Assembly: GCF_900091555.1 (NCBI RefSeq)
Contig: NZ_FMCX01000001.1
Location: forward strand, 1,240,001-1,304,000
Length of the DNA stretch: 64,000 bases
DNA from: Micromonospora mirobrigensis
Lineage (GTDB): Bacteria; Actinomycetota; Actinomycetes; Mycobacteriales; Micromonosporaceae
Direction: 5' to 3'
Notes under the pieces: generated by a model
Told to the model about the DNA's origin: nothing
Database searches by the model: none
The model's input: the letters and a program-made list of their open reading frames with translations, nothing else
Position numbers and translations under genes: made by a program
Shown here: positions 56,996-64,000 of the stretch, piece by piece
Layout of the letters: every line of letters begins with the position of its first letter
Numbering within the stretch: position 1 is the first letter of the stretch

Positions 56996-58350
56996 GCCCG
57001 TTCCACGGGAAGGGTGACGGTGAAGGTGCTGCCCCGGCCGGGCTCGCTGGTCAGCTCCAACGTCCCGCCGAGCAGGGTGACCAGCCGCCGCGCGTACGGC
57101 AGGCCGAGGCCGGTGCCGCGGACCCGGGTGTTCCCCGGCACCTGGTAGAACTCCTCGAAGATCCGCTCCTGAAGCTCGGCCGGGATGCCGGCGCCGGTGT
57201 CGGCCACGGTGAGCCGCCACCGGTCGCCGAGCCGTTCCGCGCGCATCCGGACCTCACCCCGTTCGGTGAACTTCAACCCGTTGTGCAGCAGGTTACGCAG
57301 CACCTGGGCCAGCAGCACCTCGTCCGACACGACGACCGCGGGGGTCGGCGGCTCCTCCACCACCAGCTCGACCTCGGGTCGGGCACTCAGCGCCCGCAGG
57401 GTGCCCCGCAGCTGCCCGAAGACGACCCGCAGGTCCACCTCCGCCCAGTCCGGCTCGATCCGGCCGGACTCCGCCTTGGCCAGGTCGAGCAGGTCGTTGA
57501 CCAGGGTGAGCAGGTCGGTCGCCGAGGACCGGATCAGCCCGATCTGCTCCGACTGGGCGGCGGTGAGCGGGTCGGACGCCGAGTCGGTGAGCAGCCGCCC
57601 CAGCCCGATGATCGCGGTCACCGGGGCGCGCAGCTCGTGCGAGACGTTCGCCAGGAACCGGCTCTTGGACTCGCTGGCCGCCCGCAGCTGCGCCGACTTC
57701 TCGTCCAGCTCGGCGTAGAGGGCCACCACGCCCCGGTTGGTCTCCTCCAGCTCCTCGGAGAGCTGGGTGTAGAGGGCCATCACGCCGCGGTTGGTCTCCT
57801 CCAGCTCCGCGTTCAGCACGGCCAGCTCGTCGCGCTGGCTACGGACCTCGTCCAGCGCGGCGATCAGCTGGGCGTTCTGCGTGGCCAGCTCGTCCAGGGC
57901 GCTGCCCGGGACGACCTGCCCGAGCTCGGCGCGGAGCTCGGCCAGTCGCTCCGGGGTCAGCGCCTGCGCGTTGGCCGGGATCCGTCGGGACATCCTCACG
58001 ACCGTATCCCCCTCACTGCCGACCACGCTCAGCGTGTCCACCAGACGTGCCACCGCACCCGACCGGGGCTCGTACCAGCCGTCGGGCAGGGGCCGTACCG
58101 GCGCCAGGTCGACCCGCAGGTGGTGGCGGCCGTCGACCGCCTCGAAGACGGCGCCGAAGGCGACGTCCGCGCCGGCGGCGGCGTGCAGCAGGTCCCGGGC
58201 CACCTCGCTGAGGGCGGTGGCCAGCCGGACCTGGTCCTGGTGCTCCAGCCCGACCGCCGCGGCGACCTCCCGACCCCGCTGGCGGATCAGGAAGATGTCC
58301 TGCTCCACCCGCAGCGCCATCAGCAGCAGCGGTTCGACGGCACCAGTCAC
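56992..58350 (-). CDS. Histidine kinase with degenerate RsbT-like N-terminus
   Basis: 452 aa, soluble. Residues about 15-65 (QDIFLIRQRGREVAAAVGLE and DQVRLATALSEVARDLL) resemble the start of RsbT, but the nucleotide-binding boxes are not seen there. A coiled coil (155-230) includes a duplicated EETNRGV(M/V)ALY motif. HisKA has H238 in VSHELRAP, and HATPase_c has TGLGLPYARRL. GTG start overlaps the upstream stop as GTGA. It probably phosphorylates the REC domain of the downstream phosphatase. Confidence 0.9.
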   Translation of the reverse strand: MTGAVEPLLLMALRVEQDIFLIRQRGREVAAAVGLEHQDQVRLATALSEVARDLLHAAAGADVAFGAVFEAVDGRHHLRVDLAPVRPLPDGWYEPRSGAVARLVDTLSVVGSEGDTVVRMSRRIPANAQALTPERLAELRAELGQVVPGSALDELATQNAQLIAALDEVRSQRDELAVLNAELEETNRGVMALYTQLSEELEETNRGVVALYAELDEKSAQLRAASESKSRFLANVSHELRAPVTAIIGLGRLLTDSASDPLTAAQSEQIGLIRSSATDLLTLVNDLLDLAKAESGRIEPDWAEVDLRVVFGQLRGTLRALSARPEVELVVEEPPTPAVVVSDEVLLAQVLRNLLHNGLKFTERGEVRMRAERLGDRWRLTVADTGAGIPAELQERIFEEFYQVPGNTRVRGTGLGLPYARRLVTLLGGTLELTSEPGRGSTFTVTLPVERA

Positions 58351-59360
58351 GGCCGGGACCTCGCCACCAGGACGCACGCGTCGTCGCGGCGGGTGCCCGC
58401 GTCGCGCAGCAGGGTCGCGGCGACCACCGTCGGGGCCCGCCCGACCAGTCCCGGGTAGTCGGCCAGGTCCCAGCGGTCCACCACACCGTCGCTGTGCATC
58501 ACCAGCGTCGCGTCGGGACCGAACGGATAGTCGTACTCGCGGACGGACGGCCGCTGGTGCCCGGCGATGCCGGGGAGCGACACCAGCCCCCGCCGCCGCT
58601 GCCCCTCCTCGACGACGGCGGCGGAGATGTTGCCCAGCCCGGCGTAGCGCAGCACGCCCGCCTCCCGGTCGATCTCGGCGACGGCCAGCGCCGCCCCCCG
58701 GGTGTGCGACATGGCGCGGTGCAGGTGCTGCACCACGACGCCGGGCGGCCCGGCGGGCGCGTCCCGGAACGCGGCGAGCGCCGCGCCGGTGGCGGAGGCG
58801 GCCAGTGGTCCGTGGCCGAGCCCGTCGCAGGTGAGCAGCTGGCGCCGGCCCTCGGCGACGCGTACGGCGTAGCCGTCCCCACTGACCTGCTCGCCGGTGA
58901 TCGGCCGGGTCAGCGCGCCCGCCCAGGACGGTTCCGGCGCCGCACCGGACCAGACCTGGACGGCGAAGACGGTGCCCCGCCCGGGGCGGGAGTATCCGTC
59001 GAACCAGGTCGCCTGCCGGGCGATGGCGCCGAGCCCGATGCCGAGCGTGCCGGCGGTGGAGTGCCCGTCGCGGGAGGAGACGGTCAGGTCGGCCATGCCG
59101 GGTCCGGAGTCGATGGCGACCAGTTCCACCCCGGCCCGGCCGGCCCGGCGTACCGGCCGGACCAGCATCGTGCCCTCCTGGGCGTGCTTGGCCAGGTTGC
59201 TGGTGAGTTCCGCGGCGACGATGGCCAGGTCGGCGACGTGGTCGTCGCCCAGTTCCAGCTGCATGCCGAGGCGTTCGGCGGCCCGGCGCACCCCGCTTAC
59301 CGCGTTGCCACCCTCGATCCGGAACCAGAGACCGTCGTCGGCGACGACCTCCCGGCTCAT
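58347..59360 (-). CDS. RsbT/W-type ATPase fused to PP2C phosphatase (RsbX-like)
   Basis: 337 aa. The N-terminal half is an anti-sigma-type HATPase (AAELTSNLAKHA N box, DSGPGM, TLGIGLGAIAR). The C-terminal half is a short PP2C domain (LLTCDGLGHGPLAA, MHSDGVVDRW, RRDDACVLVA). In other organisms RsbX resets stressosomes by dephosphorylating RsbS and RsbR; here that activity appears joined to a kinase-like module. ATG 59360 overlaps the rsbT stop as ATGA. Confidence 0.9.
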   Translation of the reverse strand: MSREVVADDGLWFRIEGGNAVSGVRRAAERLGMQLELGDDHVADLAIVAAELTSNLAKHAQEGTMLVRPVRRAGRAGVELVAIDSGPGMADLTVSSRDGHSTAGTLGIGLGAIARQATWFDGYSRPGRGTVFAVQVWSGAAPEPSWAGALTRPITGEQVSGDGYAVRVAEGRRQLLTCDGLGHGPLAASATGAALAAFRDAPAGPPGVVVQHLHRAMSHTRGAALAVAEIDREAGVLRYAGLGNISAAVVEEGQRRRGLVSLPGIAGHQRPSVREYDYPFGPDATLVMHSDGVVDRWDLADYPGLVGRAPTVVAATLLRDAGTRRDDACVLVARSRP

Positions 59361-59776
59361 CGGGACCACTTGGTGACCGTGATCGTGGTGCCCTCGCCCA
59401 CGCCGGTCCGGATGTCGAACTCGTCGACGAGTCGGCGGGCACCGCTGAGCCCGAGGCCCAGGCCGCCGCCGGTGGTGTAGCCGTCGGTCAGGGCCAGGTC
59501 GAGGTCGGCGATGCCCGGCCCGGAGTCGTCGAAGACGATGCGGACGCCGCGTCGCCGCCCGTTGTCCACGGTCACCACCTCGACGGCGCCCCCGCCGCCG
59601 TAGACCAGGGTGTTGCGGGCCAGCTCGCTCGCCGCGGTGACCAACTTGGTCTGGTCCACCAGGGAGAGCTTCACGGCGACCGCCACCGTGCGTACCAGCT
59701 GCCGGACCCGCACCACGTCCTCGTCGCTGCGGATCGCCTGGGTCTGCGGCGTCCCCAGGTCGACGCCGGCGGTCAT
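59357..59776 (-). CDS. rsbT: Serine/threonine kinase RsbT
   Basis: 139 aa switch kinase. It phosphorylates RsbS and RsbR in the stressosome and, when released, activates downstream partners. The N box is AASELARNTLVYGGGG, G1 DDSGPGI and G2 GGLGLGLSGARRLVDEF. ATG overlaps the rsbS stop by 4 nt. Confidence 0.93.
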   Translation of the reverse strand: MTAGVDLGTPQTQAIRSDEDVVRVRQLVRTVAVAVKLSLVDQTKLVTAASELARNTLVYGGGGAVEVVTVDNGRRRGVRIVFDDSGPGIADLDLALTDGYTTGGGLGLGLSGARRLVDEFDIRTGVGEGTTITVTKWSR

Positions 59777-60189
59777 GGCACGGCCGTCGTCTCGGTGTCC
59801 GCGTCGTCGCCGTCGGGCCCGTACCCGCCCTCGTCGTAGCGGGCCGCCGCGATCAGCTCCATCCCGCGCTCGACGTTCAGCGCGGTACGGATGCCGTTGA
59901 GCGACAGGCCCAGCTCGACCAGGGTGATGGCGACCGCGGGGCGCATCCCGACCACCACCGTCTCGGCGTCGAGCACCTTGGAGATGGAGGCGATGGTGGA
60001 GAGCATCCGGCCGACGAACGAGTCGACGATGTCCAGCGCGGTGATGTCGATGATGACGCCGTGGCAGCCGGTGGCCACGATCCGCTCGGCCAGGTCGTCC
60101 TGGAGCTGGAGCGCGGTCTGGTCGGACATGTCGACCTGGATGGAGACCAGCAGCACGTCGCCGATCTTCAGGATCGGCACGCGGTCCAT
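59773..60189 (-). CDS. rsbS: Stressosome scaffold RsbS
   Basis: 138 aa STAS protein. The likely phosphorylation site is S57 in DIVDSFVGRML, matching RsbS. DLAERIVATGCHGVIIDIT forms the core helix and strand. A C-terminal tail of about 20 acidic residues (GPDGDDADTETT) is extra compared with the Bacillus protein. It sits between rsbR and rsbT with overlaps on both sides. Confidence 0.93.
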   Translation of the reverse strand: MDRVPILKIGDVLLVSIQVDMSDQTALQLQDDLAERIVATGCHGVIIDITALDIVDSFVGRMLSTIASISKVLDAETVVVGMRPAVAITLVELGLSLNGIRTALNVERGMELIAAARYDEGGYGPDGDDADTETTAVP

Positions 60190-61046
60190 CAGGCCTCCCG
60201 GCGGTGGTTCCGGCGGGCGGTCTCCACGCCGGTGAGTCGCAGCACGTGGCGCAGGGCGTCGGCCAGGCTCGCCTTGGTGGCGATGTCGCCGAACTCGATG
60301 CCGAGCGCGACGATGGTCTGGGCGATCTGCGGGCGGATGCCGGAGATGATGCAGTCGGCGCCCATCAGCCGGGCGGCCACCACGGTCTTGAGGATGTGCT
60401 GGGCGACCTGGGTGTCGACCGCGGGCACACCGGTGATGTCGATGATCGCGTACGGCGAGCCGGTGTCGACAAGCGTCTGGAGCAGCCGCTCCATCACCAC
60501 CTGGGCGCGGGCGGAGTCGAGCGTGCCGACCAGCGGCACGGCGACCACGCCCTCCCAGAGCTTCACCACCGGGGTGGAGAGTTCGAGCAGCTGCTCGGCC
60601 TGGTCGGCGATCAGGCTCTCCCGGGTGCGGACGTAGCTCTCGAAGGTGAAGAGCCCCATCTGGTCGATCAGCCGGGAGTAGGCGACGAAGTCGCGCAGCG
60701 CGTGGGCGTCGCCGGTGTCGAGCAGGCCCAGCAGGACGTCCTTGAGGGCGTAGACGCTGACCGCGGTCTCGGTGGCGGAGAAGCCCTGCCGGGCCCGGCC
60801 GCGGGACAGCTCGGCGAGCAGGGCGCGCAGCTCGGCGCCCTGGTCGTCGTCGAGGTCGACCAGCCCGCCCTCGGCGGCGGCGATCATGCTAGCGTGCAGC
60901 TCCTGGAGCTGGCGGCGTAGCTCGGCCTGGCTCAGCCGGCCGCGCAGCGAAGCCACGACCGATTCGGTCCAACGGGCCGTGACCCGGTCGGCGTGCCCAC
61001 TGAGCAGACCGGCGAGCCGACCACTCTCTTCCGCGCTCAGCACCAT
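60189..61046 (-). CDS. rsbR: Stressosome sensor RsbR
   Basis: 285 aa. An N-terminal helical sensor domain of the RsbRD type (about 10-145) is followed by a linker with LSTPVV (T159) and a C-terminal STAS domain (about 160-275) with the conserved phospho-Thr region VDTQVAQHIL (T212). It forms the icosahedral complex with RsbS and binds RsbT. It is the first gene of the operon, with AAGGAGGAAAC just before the ATG; the signal sensed is not predictable. Confidence 0.93.
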   Translation of the reverse strand: MVLSAEESGRLAGLLSGHADRVTARWTESVVASLRGRLSQAELRRQLQELHASMIAAAEGGLVDLDDDQGAELRALLAELSRGRARQGFSATETAVSVYALKDVLLGLLDTGDAHALRDFVAYSRLIDQMGLFTFESYVRTRESLIADQAEQLLELSTPVVKLWEGVVAVPLVGTLDSARAQVVMERLLQTLVDTGSPYAIIDITGVPAVDTQVAQHILKTVVAARLMGADCIISGIRPQIAQTIVALGIEFGDIATKASLADALRHVLRLTGVETARRNHRREA

Positions 61047-61101
61047 GTTTCCTCCTTGACCTGGACCGGCCGGACTCTATCACCGGAGATCTGTCAACTC
61101 C

Positions 61102-61115
61102 TTGCCACGTGGCAA
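61102..61115. promoter_or_regulatory. 14-bp palindrome in the rsbR/STAS divergent gap
   Basis: TTGCCACGTGGCAA is a perfect palindrome, 56 nt from the rsbR start and 89 nt from the STAS gene start, flanked by TGTCAAC and TGACAAC. It is a good operator candidate for control of both stress-signalling units. The binding protein is unknown. Confidence 0.5.
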
Positions 61116-61204
61116 CGGAATGACAACGTGCACCGGTACCCGCTCCCGTTCTGCGGAGCCCGCCCCCGGTGGGTTACCGTTCCACCGATAACAGGAGGTC
61201 CCGA

Positions 61205-61561
61205 ATGTCCTTGACGGTGCACACGGAACAACGCGGCGACGTGGTCGTCGTGTCGGTCGCGGGCGAGCTGGACATGGCGACCGCGCCTCAGCTGCAGGAC
61301 CAGATCACGGACCTGCTGGACCGGGGGCGCAGTCGTCTGGTGTTCGACCTGGCCGACGTGTCGTTCTGTGACTCGACCGGGTTGTCGGTGTTCGTGCGCG
61401 CCAAGAACAGCTGCGACGAGGCCGGCGGCGTGGTGCGCCTGGCCGCCCCGCAGCGTGGCGTGCTGCGCATCCTCGAGGTCAGCGGCCTCGTCGAGGTGCT
61501 GCACACCTACCCGACGGTCGAGCAGGCCGTCGCGGGCGATCCCACACCGGCCTCCTCCTGA
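61205..61561 (+). CDS. STAS-domain anti-sigma factor antagonist
   Basis: 118 aa RsbV-like protein. S57 in FCDSTGLSVFVRA is the expected phospho-site. AGGAGG lies 7 nt before the ATG. It is divergent from the stressosome operon and so the likely substrate of its phosphatases. The partner anti-sigma factor could be one of the HATPase fusions in the window. It converges on an MFS transporter gene 9 nt away. Confidence 0.92.
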   Translation: MSLTVHTEQRGDVVVVSVAGELDMATAPQLQDQITDLLDRGRSRLVFDLADVSFCDSTGLSVFVRAKNSCDEAGGVVRLAAPQRGVLRILEVSGLVEVLHTYPTVEQAVAGDPTPASS

Positions 61562-61570
61562 CCGATCGGC

Positions 61571-62863
61571 TCAGCGCCCGTCCTCGATGAACCGGGGGCG
61601 GGCGATCACCATGCCCGCTGCCGTCTGCACGGCCAGCGCGCCGAGCAGGAAGCCGATCGGCGCCACCCAGCCGCCGGTCGCCTCGTAGAGGACGCCGACG
61701 AGCAGCGGCCCGAGCGCGGCGATGACGTACCCGGTGCTCTGCGCGAAGGCCGACAGCGCCACGGTGCCCTCGGCGGTGCGGGCGCGCAGGCCGATGGTGG
61801 TGAGGATCAGCGGGAAGGCGCCCTGGCCGACGGCGAGCAGCGCCACCCAGAGCAGCGCGGGGCCCTGCGGCGCCAGCGCCAACCCGAGGTAGGCCACCGC
61901 CGAGAACGCGGTCAGCGAGAGCACCAACGGGCGCAGCGTGGGCAGTCGGCCGGCCAGCGTGGGCATCACCAGCGCCACCGGGACACCGAGCGCGGTCACC
62001 CCGGCGAGCAGCAGCCCGGCGCTCTCCGGCCGGTAGCCGGCGTCGCGGAACAGCTGGGCCAGCCAGCCCATGATCGCGTACCCGCTGAGCGACTGGGCGC
62101 CGAAGTACACGGCCATCGCCCAGCCCAACCCGGTGCGGGCCGGCCGGATCCGGGGGCAGGGGGCCGGGGCCGCCGTCGTGGGCGCGGCCCGTCGGGCGGC
62201 GCGGGCCCGCAGTGCCAGCGGCACCCACGGGAGTACGGCCACCGCGGCCAGCCCGGCCCAGACGCCGAGCCCGGCCCGCCAGGACCCGAAGGCGTGCGCG
62301 ATCGGCACGGCGGACGCGGCGGCGATCGTGGTGCCCGTGGTCAACGCCATCGTGTACGCCCCGGTGACCAACCCGGTGCGGTGCGGGAAGTGCTGCTTGA
62401 CCAGCATCGGCAGCAGGATGTTCGCCACCGCGATGCCGGCCAGGGCCAGCGCGCTGGTGAGCACGAAGATCGGGGCCGAGTCGGTGAGCACCCGCAGCAC
62501 CTGCCCGACGGCGAGGGCGAGCATGGCCGCCACCAGCAGCCGGGCCGGGGCGAACCGACGGACCAGCCACGGGGTGAGCGCCCCCAGACCGGCGAAGGCG
62601 ATGGTGGGCAGCGTGGTGACCAGGCCGGCCATCGCTCCGGAGAGGCCCAGACCGGTGCGCACCTCGTCGAGCAGGGCGCCGAGGCTGGTGACCGCGGCGC
62701 GCAGGTTCAGCGCGACCAGCAGCATCCCGACCAGCACCAGCGCGCCCCCGGTGACCGGCGGTACCCGGCGCGCGGGGAGCGCCTGCGGCGCCGGGCCGGG
62801 CGTGACGTCGGCGGTGGGCACGGCGGAGGCGGGCGCGTCGGCGCAGGTGGCTGGCGGGGTCAT
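61571..62863 (-). CDS. MFS transporter, CynX/NimT type
   Basis: 430 aa with 12 predicted TM helices. The first has the family motif LVALNLRAAVTSLGALLDEV seen in CynX/YeaN/NimT exporters (cyanate, 2-nitroimidazole). There is a central basic loop with CPRIRP. It is divergent from a FadR-type regulator 49 nt away. The substrate is unknown. The longer frame to 63409 is antisense to that regulator and rejected. Confidence 0.88.
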   Translation of the reverse strand: MTPPATCADAPASAVPTADVTPGPAPQALPARRVPPVTGGALVLVGMLLVALNLRAAVTSLGALLDEVRTGLGLSGAMAGLVTTLPTIAFAGLGALTPWLVRRFAPARLLVAAMLALAVGQVLRVLTDSAPIFVLTSALALAGIAVANILLPMLVKQHFPHRTGLVTGAYTMALTTGTTIAAASAVPIAHAFGSWRAGLGVWAGLAAVAVLPWVPLALRARAARRAAPTTAAPAPCPRIRPARTGLGWAMAVYFGAQSLSGYAIMGWLAQLFRDAGYRPESAGLLLAGVTALGVPVALVMPTLAGRLPTLRPLVLSLTAFSAVAYLGLALAPQGPALLWVALLAVGQGAFPLILTTIGLRARTAEGTVALSAFAQSTGYVIAALGPLLVGVLYEATGGWVAPIGFLLGALAVQTAAGMVIARPRFIEDGR

Positions 62864-62912
62864 GACCTCGAACCTACAATCATGGGATGAATTTCGGCAG
62901 CAGGTGTAACCG

Positions 62913-63596
62913 GTGACACGACCCGTGGATTCCCCGGCCGTGCCGCCGCGCGGCCACCGGGTCCGCCAGACGATCACCCAGCTCCGCGAGCGGATCCTCG
63001 GCGGCGAGTGGCCGGTCGGCACCCGCATCCCCACCGAGCCGCAACTGGTCGCGGCGCTCGGCGTGGGGCGCAACACCGTCCGGGAGGCGGTCCGGGCCCT
63101 GGTGCACGCCGGGGTGCTCGAACCCCGGCAGGGCTCCGGCACGTACGTGGTCTCCACCGACGAACTCGCCCCGGTGGTGGCCCGCCGGCTCACCGACGAC
63201 CGGATGGCCGAGGTGGTCGAGGTGCGCCGGGCCTTCGAGGTGGAGGCCGCGCGGCTGGCCGCCACCCGGCGTACGCCCGCCGACCTGGCGGCCCTCGACG
63301 CCGCGCTCGCCGCCCGCGAGGCGGCCTGGCGCGCGGGCCGCGTCGACGAGTTCGTCGAGGCCGACGCCGCCCTGCACACGGCGGTGGTCGCCGCCGCCCA
63401 CAACGGCATGCTCGCCGAGCTCTACGCCTCGGTCGGCGCGGCGCTGCGCAGCACCGTCGCGCAGGCCATGGGGGACGCGCTCACCCCCGAGCGGTACGTC
63501 GACCACGGCCGTTTGGTGGCCGCCATCGCCGACGGGGATCCCGCCCGGGCGGCGATCGAAGCCGGCGCTTTTCTGGAGCCCGCCCCCGGGGCATAG
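62913..63596 (+). CDS. FadR-subfamily GntR transcriptional regulator
   Basis: 227 aa. The winged helix covers about 10-80 (WPVGTRIPTEPQLVAALGVGRNTVREAVRALVHAGVLE, in parts) with wing RQGSGTYV. An all-helical FCD effector domain follows (about 95-220) with metal-ligand type Asp/His residues (FVEADAALHTAVVAAAHNGML). GTG start. It probably controls the divergent MFS exporter. Confidence 0.9.
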   Translation: MTRPVDSPAVPPRGHRVRQTITQLRERILGGEWPVGTRIPTEPQLVAALGVGRNTVREAVRALVHAGVLEPRQGSGTYVVSTDELAPVVARRLTDDRMAEVVEVRRAFEVEAARLAATRRTPADLAALDAALAAREAAWRAGRVDEFVEADAALHTAVVAAAHNGMLAELYASVGAALRSTVAQAMGDALTPERYVDHGRLVAAIADGDPARAAIEAGAFLEPAPGA

Positions 63597-63634
63597 GTTG
63601 TCCTCGACAAAAACCGGACAGCACGGGAGTACGG

Positions 63635-64000
63635 ATGCTCAAGGGCTTCAAAGACTTCATCATGCGCGGAAACGTCGTCGACCTCGCGGTCGGCGTCGTC
63701 ATCGGTGCCGCGTTCACGGGCGTGGTCACCCAGCTCACCAAGTCGTTCCTGGAACCGCTGATCAAGTTCTTCAGCGGCGGCAACGAGTTCTCCGGCCGCT
63801 GGGAGATCAGCGAGAAGAACTACATGGACTGGGCAGCGTTCCTGAACGCCCTGATCACGTTCCTGCTCACCGCGGCGGTGCTCTACTTCCTGGTGGTCTT
63901 CCCGATGAACAAGCTGGCCGAGCGGCGCCGGCGGGGCGAGGAGCCGCCGCCCGCCGCACCCAGCGAGGAGGTCAAGCTGCTGAGCGAGATCCGCGACGCC
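63635..64000 (+). CDS. mscL: Large-conductance mechanosensitive channel, 3' end outside window
   Basis: The first 122 codons are present with no stop before the window end. MLKGFKDFIMRGNVVDLAVG is the classic MscL N-terminal helix and TM1, followed by VVIGAAFTGVV. The periplasmic loop is short, TM2 is ALITFLLTAAVLYFLVVFP, and the charged C-terminal helix begins with KLAERRRRGEE. It forms the emergency osmotic release valve. GGGAG precedes the ATG. Only a few residues should be missing. Confidence 0.94.
   Translation, partial: MLKGFKDFIMRGNVVDLAVGVVIGAAFTGVVTQLTKSFLEPLIKFFSGGNEFSGRWEISEKNYMDWAAFLNALITFLLTAAVLYFLVVFPMNKLAERRRRGEEPPPAAPSEEVKLLSEIRDA

Noticed and set aside
61140..61204. SigB-type promoter (GTTT ... 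GGGTAT) ahead of the STAS gene
   Set aside because: A GGGTTAC is present, but no matching upstream element lies at 13-16 nt spacing.

Overview
The window is high-GC actinobacterial chromosome, most likely from a Micromonospora-like member of the Micromonosporaceae. Evidence: very strong GC bias, frequent GTG/TTG starts, a BldC-type regulator, the futalosine menaquinone route, many partner-switching signalling genes, and a recurrent 60-nt intergenic repeat built on TTAACAGGGGGCCCCTG that I associate, from unverified memory, with that family. No tRNA, rRNA, CRISPR, transposase or phage gene was seen. It reads as core chromosome with accessory insertions.

Layout. 1-3.5 kb: end of a VOC gene, then a reverse-strand btuFCD-type cobalamin uptake operon behind a clear cobalamin riboswitch. 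3.6-8.4 kb: secreted hydrolases, an M14 carboxypeptidase divergent from two tandem, equal-length C39-like peptidases. 8.4-20.3 kb: small membrane proteins, a septum-formation-type lipoprotein, mqnE, an NlpC/P60 hydrolase, a proline-rich membrane protein, a DEAD-box helicase, a glycolipid-binding protein, a PLP enzyme and an SDR. 20.3-26 kb: an intergenic region with a long inverted repeat, an Lrp/AsnC regulator, bldC, and menaquinone genes mqnM (UbiX-like), mqnP (UbiA-like) and mqnL (UbiD-like), with a terpene synthase lodged between mqnM and mqnP. 26-28 kb: an alpha/beta hydrolase and a divergent AhpD-like/MarR pair with a palindromic operator. 28.3-34.3 kb: a tightly overlapping hemL-phosphatase-resA-ccdA-resB-ccsB operon for heme and cytochrome c maturation.

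34.4-46.3 kb: a STAS protein, a truncated VOC protein, an ABC-2 exporter with its GbsR/MarR regulator and operator, a perfect 22-bp terminator hairpin, then a giant hybrid kinase with seven tandem 92-residue HAMP-type units plus a response regulator, and an ATPase-GAF-SpoIIE phosphatase fusion. 46.5-55.4 kb: a GlcE-like flavoprotein, oligopeptidase B, a GNAT enzyme, a NodB deacetylase-GT2 fusion with a small membrane partner, a TIGR03086 protein and an AraC regulator. 55.4-61.6 kb: a complete stressosome-type operon (RsbR, RsbS, RsbT, ATPase/PP2C, histidine kinase, REC-PP2C) with a divergent STAS antagonist and no sigma factor nearby. 61.6-64 kb: an MFS exporter, a FadR-type regulator, and the start of mscL cut by the window end.

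The most unusual feature is the 60-nt repeat: seven copies here, most touching stop codons. It supplies the stop codon of three genes, recodes the C-terminus of the BtuD-like ATPase, and in one case sits in frame inside ccdA, adding about 20 residues.
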